DNA from: Ensifer canadensis
GTDB lineage: Bacteria > Pseudomonadota > Alphaproteobacteria > Rhizobiales > Rhizobiaceae
Reading direction: 5' to 3'
DNA: 64,000 nt
Assembly: GCF_017488845.2 (NCBI RefSeq)
Contig: NZ_CP083370.1
Coordinates: 2,108,001-2,172,000 of the forward strand
A model generated the notes under the pieces. The model was not told where the DNA came from. It was given only the letters and a program-made list of their open reading frames with translations, and ran no database searches. Position numbers and translations under genes: made by a program. Shown here piece after piece: positions 45,246 through 54,396 of the stretch (the first letter of the stretch is position 1; the number at the start of each line of letters is the position of its first letter).

Positions 45246-46001
45246 TTGCTGATCAACCCCACCATCGACATGCTGCGCGAACTCGGCCTTTACGGCATGG
45301 CAGCCGCTTTCCAGGAGCTCGATGCACAATCAGAAGCACGTGGCCTCGAGCATGCAGAATGGCTTGCCATGTTGCTCGAACGCGAGGCCACCATGCGTCG
45401 ACAGAAGCGCTTCGAAGCCCGCGCCAGGGCTGCCAAGCTTCGCCACGACGCGCAGATCGAGAATGCCGACTTTCGTGCTGCACGCGGCCTCGATCGCAAT
45501 CTGTTCATGGCGCTTGCCGGCTGCGACTGGATCCGCAAGCACCACAGTCTTCTCATCACCGGGCCAGCCGGTGTTGGCAAAAGTTGGCTGGCCTGCGCAC
45601 TCGGCCACAAAGCATGCCGCGAGGATTTCTCCGTCGCCTATCACCGCGTCCCGCGGCTGTTTGCAACTCTTGCCCTTGCAAGGGGCGACGGGCGATACGG
45701 CAGGATCCTCAAATCCCTCGCCAAGACCGACCTGCTTATTCTTGATGATTGGGGACCGGAAAAACTCAACGATGATCAGCGGCGTGACCTCCTCGAGATC
45801 ATCGAAGACCGCTACGAGCGTCGCTCGACAATCGTCACCAGTCAGGTGCCTCTGGATCACTGGTACGAGATCATTGCAAACCCAACGCTCGCCGATGCCA
45901 TTCTGGATCGCCTCGTTCACAACGCATACCGCATCGATCTGACCGGCGACAGCATGCGAAAACAGCGTCCGCTGGTCGCCGCTGAAACACCTCAAACTTG
46001 A
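45246..46001 (+). CDS. istB: IS21-family helper ATPase IstB
   Basis: 251 aa AAA+ DnaC-like ATPase. TTG start at 45246. Walker A in LLITGPAGVGKSWLACALG, Walker B in LLILDDWGPEKLN, and sensor region STIVTSQVPLDHWYEII; the family C-terminal AYRIDLTGDSMRK is present. It assembles on target DNA and stimulates IstA. Confidence 0.93.
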   Translation: MLINPTIDMLRELGLYGMAAAFQELDAQSEARGLEHAEWLAMLLEREATMRRQKRFEARARAAKLRHDAQIENADFRAARGLDRNLFMALAGCDWIRKHHSLLITGPAGVGKSWLACALGHKACREDFSVAYHRVPRLFATLALARGDGRYGRILKSLAKTDLLILDDWGPEKLNDDQRRDLLEIIEDRYERRSTIVTSQVPLDHWYEIIANPTLADAILDRLVHNAYRIDLTGDSMRKQRPLVAAETPQT

Positions 46002-46122
46002 CCTGAAACAAAACCCGATCCAAACATCAAACAGACCCAGGATCAGTCCGAGAAATGGCCGCCTTCAAATCGGAACGCCGGCCGGAATGAAATCGGAATG
46101 ACTGGCCGGCTTCAAATCGGAA

Positions 46123-46665
46123 TCAATGGCCGGCTTCATCGGAATACGCATCGTCGTCGAAAGAACTCTCAATCCACTCAGCTAAAACGAAGGATGCGAG
46201 GTCCAGGTATTCGGCAAGGTTGGCGATATCGTCATCGTACGTTTGCGGGACATCCGGCCTGTGTAGGAGGATGCCATCGCATTTGGCGGCTTCGCGGATC
46301 GCACGGTGGGTTTTCATAGGAGAGACGGCAACCTCTTCGAGGTGGCCGTAGGTCTCGACAAGGCTTTCAAACGCTTTCTCTGGTCCGAGGGGTATCCGGG
46401 GTGCGTGATAGGCCCCCTTTTCGTAACCAAGCGCGACCGCGATCCTATCGAGGGCCTCTTCGCTCATCCTCTCTTCACGTTCCACCCTTTCGACAGTTGA
46501 GATCGAGACGCGAGCGAAGTCGGCAAGCGTCGATACCTTCCAATTTTTCAGGTTGCGTGACCACCTTACGACGAAAGCAACGACTTCCAACGGTGGTCGC
46601 GTCGGCACATCCGTCCGGCGCTCAGGCATCTGGGCAATCTTCTCAACGATATCTGATACGTTCAT
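46123..46665 (-). pseudogene. XRE-type HTH regulator, 3' end cut by the IS21-family element
   Basis: Starts MNVSDIVEKIAQMPERRTDV at 46665 after AAAGGAG. An HTH lies at about residues 48-75 (VSTLADFARVSISTVERVER). The last codons (after FDDDAYS) come from the IS end, so the natural C-terminus is missing. It is 125 bases downstream of the GNAT gene and is probably the last gene of the retron-side operon. It may still bind DNA. Confidence 0.75.
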
Positions 46666-46790
46666 TGAGCAATCTCCTTTCGATCCTCGGAAGATGCCCT
46701 GGATGCGTCGAGGAAAAGAGTCTCGAAAATCCTTCAGCACTGGGCCGTGCGGACAACGCTTGCGCGTCGCCCGCGCCCCTTACATCCTCA

Positions 46791-47531
46791 TCAAGCCACG
46801 ATGATCCGGTCCATGTAGTATTCGCGGCAAGGGTCCATTTCGACCCCCAACAGCTCCGCGGCTGGCCGCTTTACCTTCCCTTCGAATACTTCCTGACCGC
46901 CGACCTGGACGCCAATAACGCTGTCGAAGTTGGCTTCGATCTGGGGATGGTAAAGGATCGCTCTCTCGGGAAGATGCAAGGTGTTGCCGACTTTAGAGCC
47001 TACTCCCGCGATTTCAGCGAGCGGTTCCGTGTTTTTGCTCCAGTCGCGCTGCTCTGGATAAAGCCTTATCGAAAACGACAATGGCTGTCCCTTCGGCGCA
47101 ATGAGCTTGCGCGGCAATGTCTTGTAGGCTCGCGTATTCCTTCGATTGCCATCGGGGTCCGCGAGCATGGTGAACCCCATCGTTTGCCAGAACGGGATGG
47201 ATGTCGGAGGAGCGCATTCGATGTGAACGACGCTGTTTCCGCGATCATACGCGCTTTGGAGCGCGTGTTCGGCTGCGAGCCGACCGAGACGCCTGCCTCG
47301 GAGATCAGGACGGACCGCCACGATGTCCGGTCCCTTCCGCCCGTCGGCGACGAAGGCTACTGCCTCGCTGCCGAGTACGAGGACATCAAGCATGGCCTCG
47401 TCGTGGATGGCTTCAATTACTCGCCAATTGCAAAAGAAGCCTTCGCCGGTTTCCTGATACTCGAGCTCGAGCCAGCCCCGTATATCAGCCACGTCTTTTG
47501 CAGTGGCCTTCCGAATAACGATGTCCTGCAT
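46791..47531 (-). CDS. GNAT-family acetyltransferase with extra C-terminal domain (246 aa)
   Basis: The N-terminal ~130 residues form a GNAT fold: IVIRKATAKDVADIRGWLEL, the acetyl-CoA-binding loop VRPDLRGRRLGRLAAEHAL, then VVHIECAPPTSIPFWQTMGF. The remaining ~110 residues (FSIRLYPEQRDWSK and a terminal CREYYMDRIIVA) are an unrecognised beta-rich domain. It begins 17 bases after the nuclease-like gene. Substrate unknown; GNAT proteins serve as toxins or modifiers in several conflict systems. Confidence 0.85.
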   Translation of the reverse strand: MQDIVIRKATAKDVADIRGWLELEYQETGEGFFCNWRVIEAIHDEAMLDVLVLGSEAVAFVADGRKGPDIVAVRPDLRGRRLGRLAAEHALQSAYDRGNSVVHIECAPPTSIPFWQTMGFTMLADPDGNRRNTRAYKTLPRKLIAPKGQPLSFSIRLYPEQRDWSKNTEPLAEIAGVGSKVGNTLHLPERAILYHPQIEANFDSVIGVQVGGQEVFEGKVKRPAAELLGVEMDPCREYYMDRIIVA

Positions 47532-47548
47532 GTTTCCCCACGATTGAC

Positions 47549-48709
47549 CTACTCGCTGACGAAGTAAAATCCGTCGATCCGCTTCTCCCTCACATCGCGA
47601 AACGGGTTGTTCGACGCCAAAAGGGCATCGAGCTCAGGATCGCATTCCCAGGGTTCGTGGACCAAGCACCAGTCCAGATGTAGGAACTCACCATCCTTCG
47701 AGACGAGGGCCCCGATACCCCGGCTTGCCTTGCTCATGTACTTCGCGGCCTCCGTCAGGGTCTGGAGGCCCGTCCTGCGAGCCAGTTCCCCTTCAAATCC
47801 CGTCGTAGGCTTCCCAGGCGGGAACGGCGAAAACATGAAACTGCAATCCGTCGCAGGAAAATAGAACCTGTACGGCTGTTCGAACCGTCCGCGCTTGGCC
47901 GCCTCGATCGACAAGTCCAGCCTTTGCTTGGCGGCTCTCCACGCCGACCTCGGCAGCTTCGCGAACTCCAGCAAGATGCGGGAGTAGTCGCCGCTATCGT
48001 CAGGATTCTGAATGTGATCGGCGAGGCGATTCATGATCGGAGAAAGGTCGGTCTGGTCAGCGTCGTCGACCAAGCGATGCAGCGCCTTATGCGATTGGGG
48101 CGACGGCAGCACCTCGTCGGACAGGTAAGCCGCCAAGACATCCGCCTCAACAATCGCCACCTTGGTCTCGGCGAGCGTGAGAAGCGCCTTCTGGCGGTAT
48201 TCAAAGTAGCGGCGGATTTCGTCGGGAACCGCGAGCGTCTCGACGACCAAGCTGTAGTCGTTCCGCTCGAAGACGTGGACGAAGCCCGCTGTTTCGCTGA
48301 CGTGATAACGGACAGACCTGCACTCCTCAGGCAACGATGGGCCTGCGACGTAGATGACGATCTTCTCAAGGTGCAGGATGTCAGCCCCGCGAATCTCATA
48401 GCGGCGGCCCCGTCCGTTGGTGATCGAGATGCTCTGGTGTTCCCGGAGAAAGCCGATCGAATCCTTGATCTGGCTCATCGCCTTCCCGCGGACCTTGTTC
48501 TTGAACCAGCGTCGTTCGACGTCCGGTTCGTCGGTCGGCTTCTCCCGCTCCTTCATCTGGATGACGAATGCAGTTTCTCCGAGCCAGACAACATTATCGG
48601 CCAACTCCATTTCGTCGCCAGGCCGCGGCGAAAATTGGTTTTGGGAGAACGTGAACTCCTTCCAGAAGGTGGAGCCGTTCAGTTGCGCCGTGAATTCCTC
48701 GAGGGTCAT
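47549..48709 (-). CDS. Putative PD-(D/E)XK nuclease-like protein (386 aa)
   Basis: The N-terminal segment FSPRPGDEMELADNVVWLGE followed by TAFVIQMKERE has the order Glu-Asp-(hydrophobic)-Gln-x-Lys of restriction-endonuclease-like folds, and QIKDSIGFLREHQ continues the helix. The rest is helical, then beta-rich near the C-terminus (YRFYFPATDCSFMFSPFPPG). Family not named. It lies 158 bases downstream of the retron-type gene and 17 bases upstream of the GNAT gene, probably one operon. Confidence 0.55.
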   Translation of the reverse strand: MTLEEFTAQLNGSTFWKEFTFSQNQFSPRPGDEMELADNVVWLGETAFVIQMKEREKPTDEPDVERRWFKNKVRGKAMSQIKDSIGFLREHQSISITNGRGRRYEIRGADILHLEKIVIYVAGPSLPEECRSVRYHVSETAGFVHVFERNDYSLVVETLAVPDEIRRYFEYRQKALLTLAETKVAIVEADVLAAYLSDEVLPSPQSHKALHRLVDDADQTDLSPIMNRLADHIQNPDDSGDYSRILLEFAKLPRSAWRAAKQRLDLSIEAAKRGRFEQPYRFYFPATDCSFMFSPFPPGKPTTGFEGELARRTGLQTLTEAAKYMSKASRGIGALVSKDGEFLHLDWCLVHEPWECDPELDALLASNNPFRDVREKRIDGFYFVSE

Positions 48710-48867
48710 GAAATGCCGTATGCTGGAGACAGTGTCCCCTGCATATAGGTTCGTCGAACACGCAGCTCAACTCTGCCGCGAGGTAACTCCCGCGATATCA
48801 AGGTACCCTAGTTTCGGCAACAAGCCTCGGATCGAGACCCGTCCTCTCTCCCGCATGTCCGCGCGGG

Positions 48868-50403
48868 CTAGCGCCCATCGAGCCAAGCTGTCAAAGCATC
48901 TATATGGACTGCGAAGTCCCTGCCTTCTTCGGGGCCACCCTTGTGAATGACACCAGCTACCCTGTCTTCGTCATCAAGAACTGGCCCTCCCGACATGCCC
49001 TGGGTTAGCTTTTGTGTGACCTCGATAAGCGGAACCGCACTCTTTACCGCGAAGCTGCTGATGTGGCCTGAACGAACATTCAAACTGTCCCCAGGTCCAT
49101 AACCTGGATATCCGACCGCCGTCAGCGCGTCTCCGAGTGACGGCGCTCTAGTCGCCATTTCGAGCTCGAAGAATTCGTGAGCAGGAATCTCGTGGTCCAA
49201 GATCGCAAGGTCGCGGACGGTGTGATGCTGTTTGACCCGTGCCTTGAAAACATTCGATGGCTTCGAGGGATGATAGACATCGATCTCTTGTCCAAGCGCC
49301 TCCTCAATACAGTGAGCGGCGGTAACCAAACCCACGTCTTTCAAAAAGAAAGCACTTCCCTGGGCAAATTTGCCCTCGAAGTGTTCGATCACCCATACGG
49401 CTCGACTCCTGATTTGCGCGCGGGTCGGTGAAACCTTGATGGGCTGCGTAGGAAACGAGGAATTAAAGCGGGCAGCGATCGCACGGAAGATTGGGTCGGA
49501 TTGCCCCTTTACGCTTCCAAGCCATGAAATCTCACCTTTCAAGTGTTGGCTAAGGCGGCACTTCCCTCCGTATTCGACTTCGAATTTCTTCTGCGCGGTA
49601 TCTGCGCCCAGGGTCTCGATCGAATACAGAGTGCTCCTTATGTTCCGGACAAAACGCCTGTCAACGTTCAAACCGGAATTGATTTTGAGCCCGGTCACTA
49701 TCCGGCGGCTGTGCTTGTCGCCGTAGTGCGATTTGCTCGGGTTGAGCTTGAACCCGTTGTTCGTGAACGCCCCGATCAGCCTCGGCGAGAGCAGGTCCGG
49801 GACAAAATTGCCTGTCGGAGGAACGCCTTCAGCGAACAGGCCTCCAGGTGGCTGATAGCTCGAGAACGTGACGTCGTCGGCATAGCGCGTGTAAATGCAG
49901 TGTGCCGCCTTGGCGATCGCTTGAAGTTCCTTGTCGAGTTTGAAGCACACCATGTTCGACAACACCGGGCTGGTCGGCGCACCTTGCGGAAGGACCCCCT
50001 GGTTGGTGCACAGACGAGCAACCACGACTGCGACGGACTCGTCGATCCCGACGGCCTTGAGAAGACCCGCAACACGGTTTTCAGAAATGGACGGAAAGAA
50101 GCGTTCGACATCCAAATTTACGACGAACTTACTTTTCAGGTGTGAGGTCGCGTTAGTCCTGACGGATCGATCCGGGACAAATCCATGGACTGGATTTCTG
50201 GGCGAGTAGATTTGATCGAGAAGTGGCGCGATCGTCCTCTGTAGCATTTTCAGCCGCCGATCAGGCGCGCTGATAATTCTGGGTTTACCGGACTTCGAAA
50301 GAAGGGGAAAGTCTTTGTACATCCGCCCCCGGAACCACCAAATCTTGCGCAGCTCGGCTTCCGACAGACAAAGGTGGTCTAAAAACGTGGTGAGGTCCGT
50401 CAT
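48868..50403 (-). CDS. Retron-type reverse transcriptase fused to trypsin-like protease
   Basis: 511 aa from MTDLTTFLDHLCLSEAELRK at 50403. RT domain (about 1-315): RNPVHGFVPDRS, catalytic Asp in VVNLDVERFFPS, LPQGAPTSPVLSN, YTRYADDVTF (YADD 174-177) and the retron VTG motif RRIVTGLKIN. The C-terminal protease domain (about 330-511) has His in GLVTAAHCIEEAL (H364), Asp in VRDLAILDHE (D398) and Ser in TQGMSGGPVLDD (S471). Retron RTs make msDNA from an adjacent ncRNA and hold an effector in check; here the protease would be the effector. A matching ncRNA lies just upstream. RT-protease fusions are known among retron-like RTs; I do not assign a type number. Confidence 0.9.
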   Translation of the reverse strand: MTDLTTFLDHLCLSEAELRKIWWFRGRMYKDFPLLSKSGKPRIISAPDRRLKMLQRTIAPLLDQIYSPRNPVHGFVPDRSVRTNATSHLKSKFVVNLDVERFFPSISENRVAGLLKAVGIDESVAVVVARLCTNQGVLPQGAPTSPVLSNMVCFKLDKELQAIAKAAHCIYTRYADDVTFSSYQPPGGLFAEGVPPTGNFVPDLLSPRLIGAFTNNGFKLNPSKSHYGDKHSRRIVTGLKINSGLNVDRRFVRNIRSTLYSIETLGADTAQKKFEVEYGGKCRLSQHLKGEISWLGSVKGQSDPIFRAIAARFNSSFPTQPIKVSPTRAQIRSRAVWVIEHFEGKFAQGSAFFLKDVGLVTAAHCIEEALGQEIDVYHPSKPSNVFKARVKQHHTVRDLAILDHEIPAHEFFELEMATRAPSLGDALTAVGYPGYGPGDSLNVRSGHISSFAVKSAVPLIEVTQKLTQGMSGGPVLDDEDRVAGVIHKGGPEEGRDFAVHIDALTAWLDGR

Positions 50404-50458
50404 CTCCGAAGGTATGCGGACGCGGAAGCTGACGCCGCCGAAAACGCGCAAGGGGTGT

Positions 50459-50583
50459 GGCACGAGGTCTCCCTCCAATCACGCCATGTGCATTCAGGCA
50501 TACGTGGCGCGCACGATATTGTAGATACATTCGCTCTTACGCCGCAGTTCCTACAGCGCGTATGCGAGGGGAGACCTCGTGCC
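50459..50583 (-). ncRNA. Candidate retron msr-msd RNA
   Basis: About 125 nt, 55 bases upstream of the RT start and on the same strand. The ends are a perfect 15-bp inverted repeat: GGGAGACCTCGTGCC at 50569-50583 and GGCACGAGGTCTCCC at 50459-50473, as expected for the a1/a2 stem of retron RNAs. Inside, in RNA order, there is a hairpin GCTGTAG-gaa-CTGCGGC (msr-like) and then a longer hairpin closed by CGCCA/TGGCG around CGTATGC...GCACA (msd-like). The priming guanosine should lie just after a1. Product not verified. Confidence 0.75.
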
Positions 50584-51058
50584 GAATCCAATACCAACTG
50601 GTCAGACAGACGGATAGCGCCTGAACGGCCTTCCGGATTGTTTCAACAGGGTTTTCGATCGGAAGTAGAACACGCGGTCGCGTACGTCGCGGTCAGGGCA
50701 CTTGTAGAAGCGAACTGAGGACACTATTTTGGTAGAGGCTCACGACAGGAGCCTGACGCCCGTCAACGCAAAGCTGCTAGCGGCACTGTCGAAATGATCC
50801 CTACCCGTCCATGTCTGGTTCGGGCTCGGGAGTGGAGCGGGCGACACTCGTTGGAGCTGGAGAATCGGCATGCCGACCCCAAAGGTTCGTCCCTCGTCCA
50901 TCGACGGAATTAAGAGACTTGCAAAGCGGATAGAAGCACACAGCTGCGCTTGATGAGGCAGCCAGCATCGCCGGCTACCAGACTTTTCTCCACGCCAAGC
51001 GCAGCCTTCGCGTGCGAATGAGCCTGCGCCCCCACCAAATGCAAGGACATCAGCAGCT
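50584..51058. other. Divergent intergenic region upstream of retron and 210-aa gene
   Basis: No gene seen. It should contain the promoter for the minus-strand msr-msd/RT transcript and that for the plus-strand gene at 51059. Short plus-strand frames here do not carry start signals. Confidence 0.4.
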
Positions 51059-51691
51059 ATGAATTCTAGCGACTTTCACACTCGCGCCCGCTCCCTGTGG
51101 GTGGACACAATCAATCAGTTTGCATCCGACGGCGATGCGACAATTTCTTGGGACGACATCGACGATATTGTCCGTGTTATGTCTCCTTTTATGGGCTCAA
51201 ACAAAAACCACGCCCATCTACCGACTGGTGGCGGTTTCGACTTCTTGTCTGTCAGAAAGAGTGTCGAACGCGGTTGCATCGAATTCCAGGTCTTCAGCGG
51301 TTCCGCAATCATCGCTAAGCCTCGTCGTCTGGTTCTGGAGCGGCTCGCTTCCGATCCGGCCCAGTCCTTCCTGATGCTGGAACTCGATGACTTGCCGCCT
51401 GCTGTCGCCCGTGATGACGAAAGAGCCGAGCGCGCTCGTGCCTGGCGGCAAGAAGAACTGCTCGATCTTGGAGGTGGCGACTACGTTGAACGCGGAAGTG
51501 TTGATGAAGAAGACATTCCGGACACCGCACGTAATGTGGTGCGGCTCTTCAACGGCCAGGTGATGCTTGTCACGAAAGGAAGCATCTGGAATGGCGCGTC
51601 CGTGACCTACAGCGGTGTTCACGACACTGAAACCCACTCGGAAGTCAGAAAAGTCATCCAAGAGATTTCGGACAAATTGGCCGAAGCCTAG
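51059..51691 (+). CDS. Unknown protein (210 aa)
   Basis: Starts MNSSDFHTRARSLWVDTINQ. Acidic and soluble, with GGGFDFLSVRKSVERGCIEF, a charged linker ERAERARAWRQEELLDLGGG and a C-terminal helix VRKVIQEISDKLAEA. No family recognised. It is divergent from the retron and followed by a strong hairpin. Confidence 0.6.
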   Translation: MNSSDFHTRARSLWVDTINQFASDGDATISWDDIDDIVRVMSPFMGSNKNHAHLPTGGGFDFLSVRKSVERGCIEFQVFSGSAIIAKPRRLVLERLASDPAQSFLMLELDDLPPAVARDDERAERARAWRQEELLDLGGGDYVERGSVDEEDIPDTARNVVRLFNGQVMLVTKGSIWNGASVTYSGVHDTETHSEVRKVIQEISDKLAEA

Positions 51692-51707
51692 TTGATTGCC
51701 ACATGAA

Positions 51708-51745
51708 ACGGCATCGCCCCTCTCTCAAGCAAGGGGCGATGCCGT
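51708..51745. terminator. Perfect 14-bp inverted repeat after the 210-aa gene
   Basis: ACGGCATCGCCCCT and AGGGGCGATGCCGT flank a 10-base loop. It starts 17 bases after the gene stop, so it probably ends transcription or protects the mRNA. No T tract follows on the plus strand, which weakens a Rho-independent terminator call. Confidence 0.6.
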
Positions 51746-51838
51746 AGCCATATCGCTGTTCATCATCTCGGTCGTGCTGGGTTTCGGTCACGGCGTCGCC
51801 TGATTTGTCACATGGGCGACGATCTACGAGAACTGTGG

Positions 51839-52661
51839 TCAGAACCTCCATCGGCGGGCATCATTTCTTGCACGGTATGCCTCGAACCCCGGAAATCCCG
51901 ATCGCCGAGACGGAGGCTGCGTGGGGCTGGCAAAGCCACGTATAAGCGCGCCGGAGAGGAAATGGTCGCTGACACTCTGCCGATGGACAGGCGTTGTGAT
52001 GACGCGCCCGCGGGGAATGTAGGTCAGCCACCAAATCAATCCCGTAGAAGGCAGCCAAGGCGACGAAAAGTCAGCGTCGCCGAAATCCAGGAACACGGGG
52101 TGACTGCCTCCCCTCCAGCGTCCGATGATCGCCGAGGTTTGATCCGACAGAAGCCATGCGCGTGCCTTAGTCTCCGCCGATGGAGCATAGGTCAGCGCCT
52201 CTTGGAATGACGGCAGATCGCGTTTCAGCCGATTGCCGTTCACGATCCACGCCATGCGGCCATAGAAGGCCTCGCGAGATTGCGCGGCGGCAATCAAGGT
52301 GAGATTCGTCTCATCCTGATCGCCGCGCTATACGAGATGCCCTCTCTACGGGGGTGATAGCTGAATACTGGAACTCAAGGACGCTACCGCCCGCCGTTTT
52401 GACATCGGCTATATGGACGTCGCCGTTGCTCGCGATATGCCTGATCTCCTGCCACTCAGTAGGAAACTGGTTCTTCCAGCCGCGATGCCATTCGGTTTCC
52501 GGCTCCCACCAGTGGTCACAGGCGACGGTGCTCTTATGAGCCCAATGGCGCAGTCGTTTGAGACCGCACTTGGGGATCATGGGCGACGAGCATCCGGGGC
52601 ACGTGCCGCGAACGCCTGCCGTCGCCTCCAGACGGATTCCTTCTACGAGGGCATACTTCAT
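51839..52661 (-). pseudogene. CoiA-like competence-family protein, frameshifted
   Basis: The first part (from MKYALVEGIRLEATAGVRGT) has the CoiA zinc-like motif CPGCSSPMIPKCG...RLRHWAHK, then TEWHRGWKNQFPTEWQEIRH and the nuclease-like DVHIADVKTAGGSVLEFQYS. Near 52290-52320 the frame changes; the second frame continues with SREAFYGRMAWIVNGNRLKR DLP, which is the expected next block. So the gene is whole except for one frameshift. CoiA-like proteins have a PD-(D/E)XK-type core (Asp...Glu-x-Gln). Confidence 0.75.
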
Positions 52662-53042
52662 TGCATCTCCAAACAGCCATGAGCCGCGCCAGAAACGACG
52701 CACGCTCGGTTCACAGGGGAAAATGGCGGGCGGCTTGGATACCGCTTGGAGATTCTTCGGGCAGTTTCGGCTGCCTCATGTTCTTAGTCGCCCGGTCCGC
52801 CTGACGACTAAACCAAGATTAGTGGCTTGTTCCTAACAATGCAATGCGACCTGGAATGGAGAGCTTTGGTCCTAATTTTCAATGACAAGCTGCGGATCGA
52901 AAACCGGTCATTCTGCACAGGGTAGCCTGAACAGGCTTAGGCTATCCTGTGGAGAATACGCGACATGGCCGGGTCTGCGACGGAAGCCAAGTTGCGACGC
53001 ACAGAGTTCGTTTCAGCGTTGGTGAAGTTCCGCAAATCTCAA
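52662..53042. other. Intergenic region
   Basis: No supported gene. A 32-codon plus-strand ORF (52964-53062, MAGSATEAKLRRTEFVSALV) begins with ATG and overlaps the end of the nuclease gene; it looks like a truncated N-terminus and is not called. Confidence 0.35.
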
Positions 53043-54068
53043 TCATTGAAGATCGGCAAGTAGTAGGTCGATATTGCTTTTCGCGGGAGCCCACAGCGGG
53101 CTGCTCAAGCGGTAGTACGAGTGGCAGAGCGCAATGATCTTCGACCCGGCTCCCAAACCAACGGTCTTGCGTTCAGCTTCGGTGATCCCCTCATAGACGG
53201 TGCTGGTGAACCCCGATGACGATAAAAGTATGCCCTTTCGGGCCTGCTCTCGGGCAGTTACATGGACCAGCTTGGCAAGTTCTTGACTACCTGGCTTGTT
53301 TGATAGCCAGTGCTTCACCTCGACGAGATAACGATGCATCTCCCCGCCGTGATCGATTTCCAGCGACAAATCAAAGCCGCCGTCTTTGGTTGACCTCGTG
53401 AGGGTTGTGTCGAACCCCATCCCATCGAACACTTCTCGAAGTACTCGCTCTAAATCGAGCCATGTAATCTTGTTAATTTCATCGGGTGCTCGCGATAGCC
53501 TCAAAGCAATTGCTTTCATGGCATTATCGATGATCACAGCACACGTCGGACCATCAATGTCGCCTTTGGGGCGATCTTCCCAGGGAACATTCTTCCAAAG
53601 CCAGCTGCGAAGCTCCGAAACACCCAGAGCGTCTACTGTACCCAACCCAATTTCCTGCGCGTAGCGCGTCGCCTCTGGGGGGAGTTCGTCGGAAAAAACA
53701 ACAAGCGCTCTGTCCAATCCAGCTTCTTTCCGCAGTTCCTCCGTTCTTTGTAGCGCTTTGCGAATTACTTCGCGGCGCGCAACGCCTTTCACCTCTAAGG
53801 CAAAGCTGATTTTCTTGCCTTCAAAGTCAGCTTCAAACGCGCCGTCTAGCGGCACAGTCCGTTCACGTGTCAGGTCCCGAACTTTAAATCCGCATTTGGC
53901 GAACAACTGGAAGAGCGCCTGCTCCCGAGCCATTCCTATTGCTCGGGGATCGTCGCTCGACAGCGGATGAACGAATCTCTTAATCAAGAAATCGATGTCG
54001 TCTTCTTGACGTTCCATTATGTAATACCTGTCGCGTTCAGCATCAATTAGGGCGAGCACACCCGGCAA
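53043..54068 (-). CDS. Mrr-like protein with two nuclease-fold domains (341 aa)
   Basis: The C-terminal half is an Mrr-cat-type restriction-endonuclease domain: DLERVLREVFDGMGFDTTLT, KDGGFDLSLEI (Asp) and YLVEVKHWLSNK (Glu-x-Lys), then a conserved Gln-rich helix. The N-terminal half (AREQALFQLFAKCGFKVRDL, GAFEADFEGKKISFALEVKG) repeats the same Asp...Glu-x-Lys pattern, so two nuclease folds appear in one chain. The start could also be Met-18 (54017). It stands alone and is likely a restriction-type defence nuclease. Confidence 0.75.
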   Translation of the reverse strand: MPGVLALIDAERDRYYIMERQEDDIDFLIKRFVHPLSSDDPRAIGMAREQALFQLFAKCGFKVRDLTRERTVPLDGAFEADFEGKKISFALEVKGVARREVIRKALQRTEELRKEAGLDRALVVFSDELPPEATRYAQEIGLGTVDALGVSELRSWLWKNVPWEDRPKGDIDGPTCAVIIDNAMKAIALRLSRAPDEINKITWLDLERVLREVFDGMGFDTTLTRSTKDGGFDLSLEIDHGGEMHRYLVEVKHWLSNKPGSQELAKLVHVTAREQARKGILLSSSGFTSTVYEGITEAERKTVGLGAGSKIIALCHSYYRLSSPLWAPAKSNIDLLLADLQ

Positions 54069-54396
54069 TCCTCTGATGAGATGCCGCGGAGTCGGTGATT
54101 AGAGTTAAAATCGAGCAGCTTCTGGACCCAATGCTCAATCACATGAGCCGGTAGTCGATCCCCGTAAAAGACGGAGAAGAGCTCTGGTGTCTTCATGAAG
54201 CTGAGCGCATCGAGTAGCGTATCCCTTGCAGTTCGATGAATGAAGTAAAGTCCGTGACGTTCGTTTCGGGCTCCCGATCATGACGACTGCCGGATTCGCC
54301 CATGTTAAGGGCGAGTTCGATACCGATGCCTTCTTAGTCAAGAGAATTTCGGCAATGCCCAGACGTCGCGCGAATGAAAATATTGGGCAATGACTT
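54069..54396. other. Region with a start-less ORF fragment
   Basis: A minus-strand frame without a start codon reads LLDALSFMKTPELFSVFYGD and LPAHVIEHWVQKLLDFNSNH before running into the start of the 341-aa gene. It looks like the C-terminus of a decayed gene. Nothing else is seen. Confidence 0.35.

Larger units (their letters stand above)
43541..46138 (+). mobile_element. IS21-family insertion sequence, intact
   Basis: About 2.6 kb with istA and istB on the plus strand. Both ends begin with TGAAGCCGGCC (43541-43551 and the complement of 46128-46138), and each carries several internal copies of a CCGGCC/ATTCCGAT unit, the multiple terminal repeats typical of IS21. Similarity may extend outward by ATTCCGA on both sides, so the exact ends are uncertain by a few bases. 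Confidence 0.9.

Noticed and set aside
45330..45995. 221-aa minus-strand frame inside istB
   Set aside because: Antisense shadow of the AAA+ ATPase gene.
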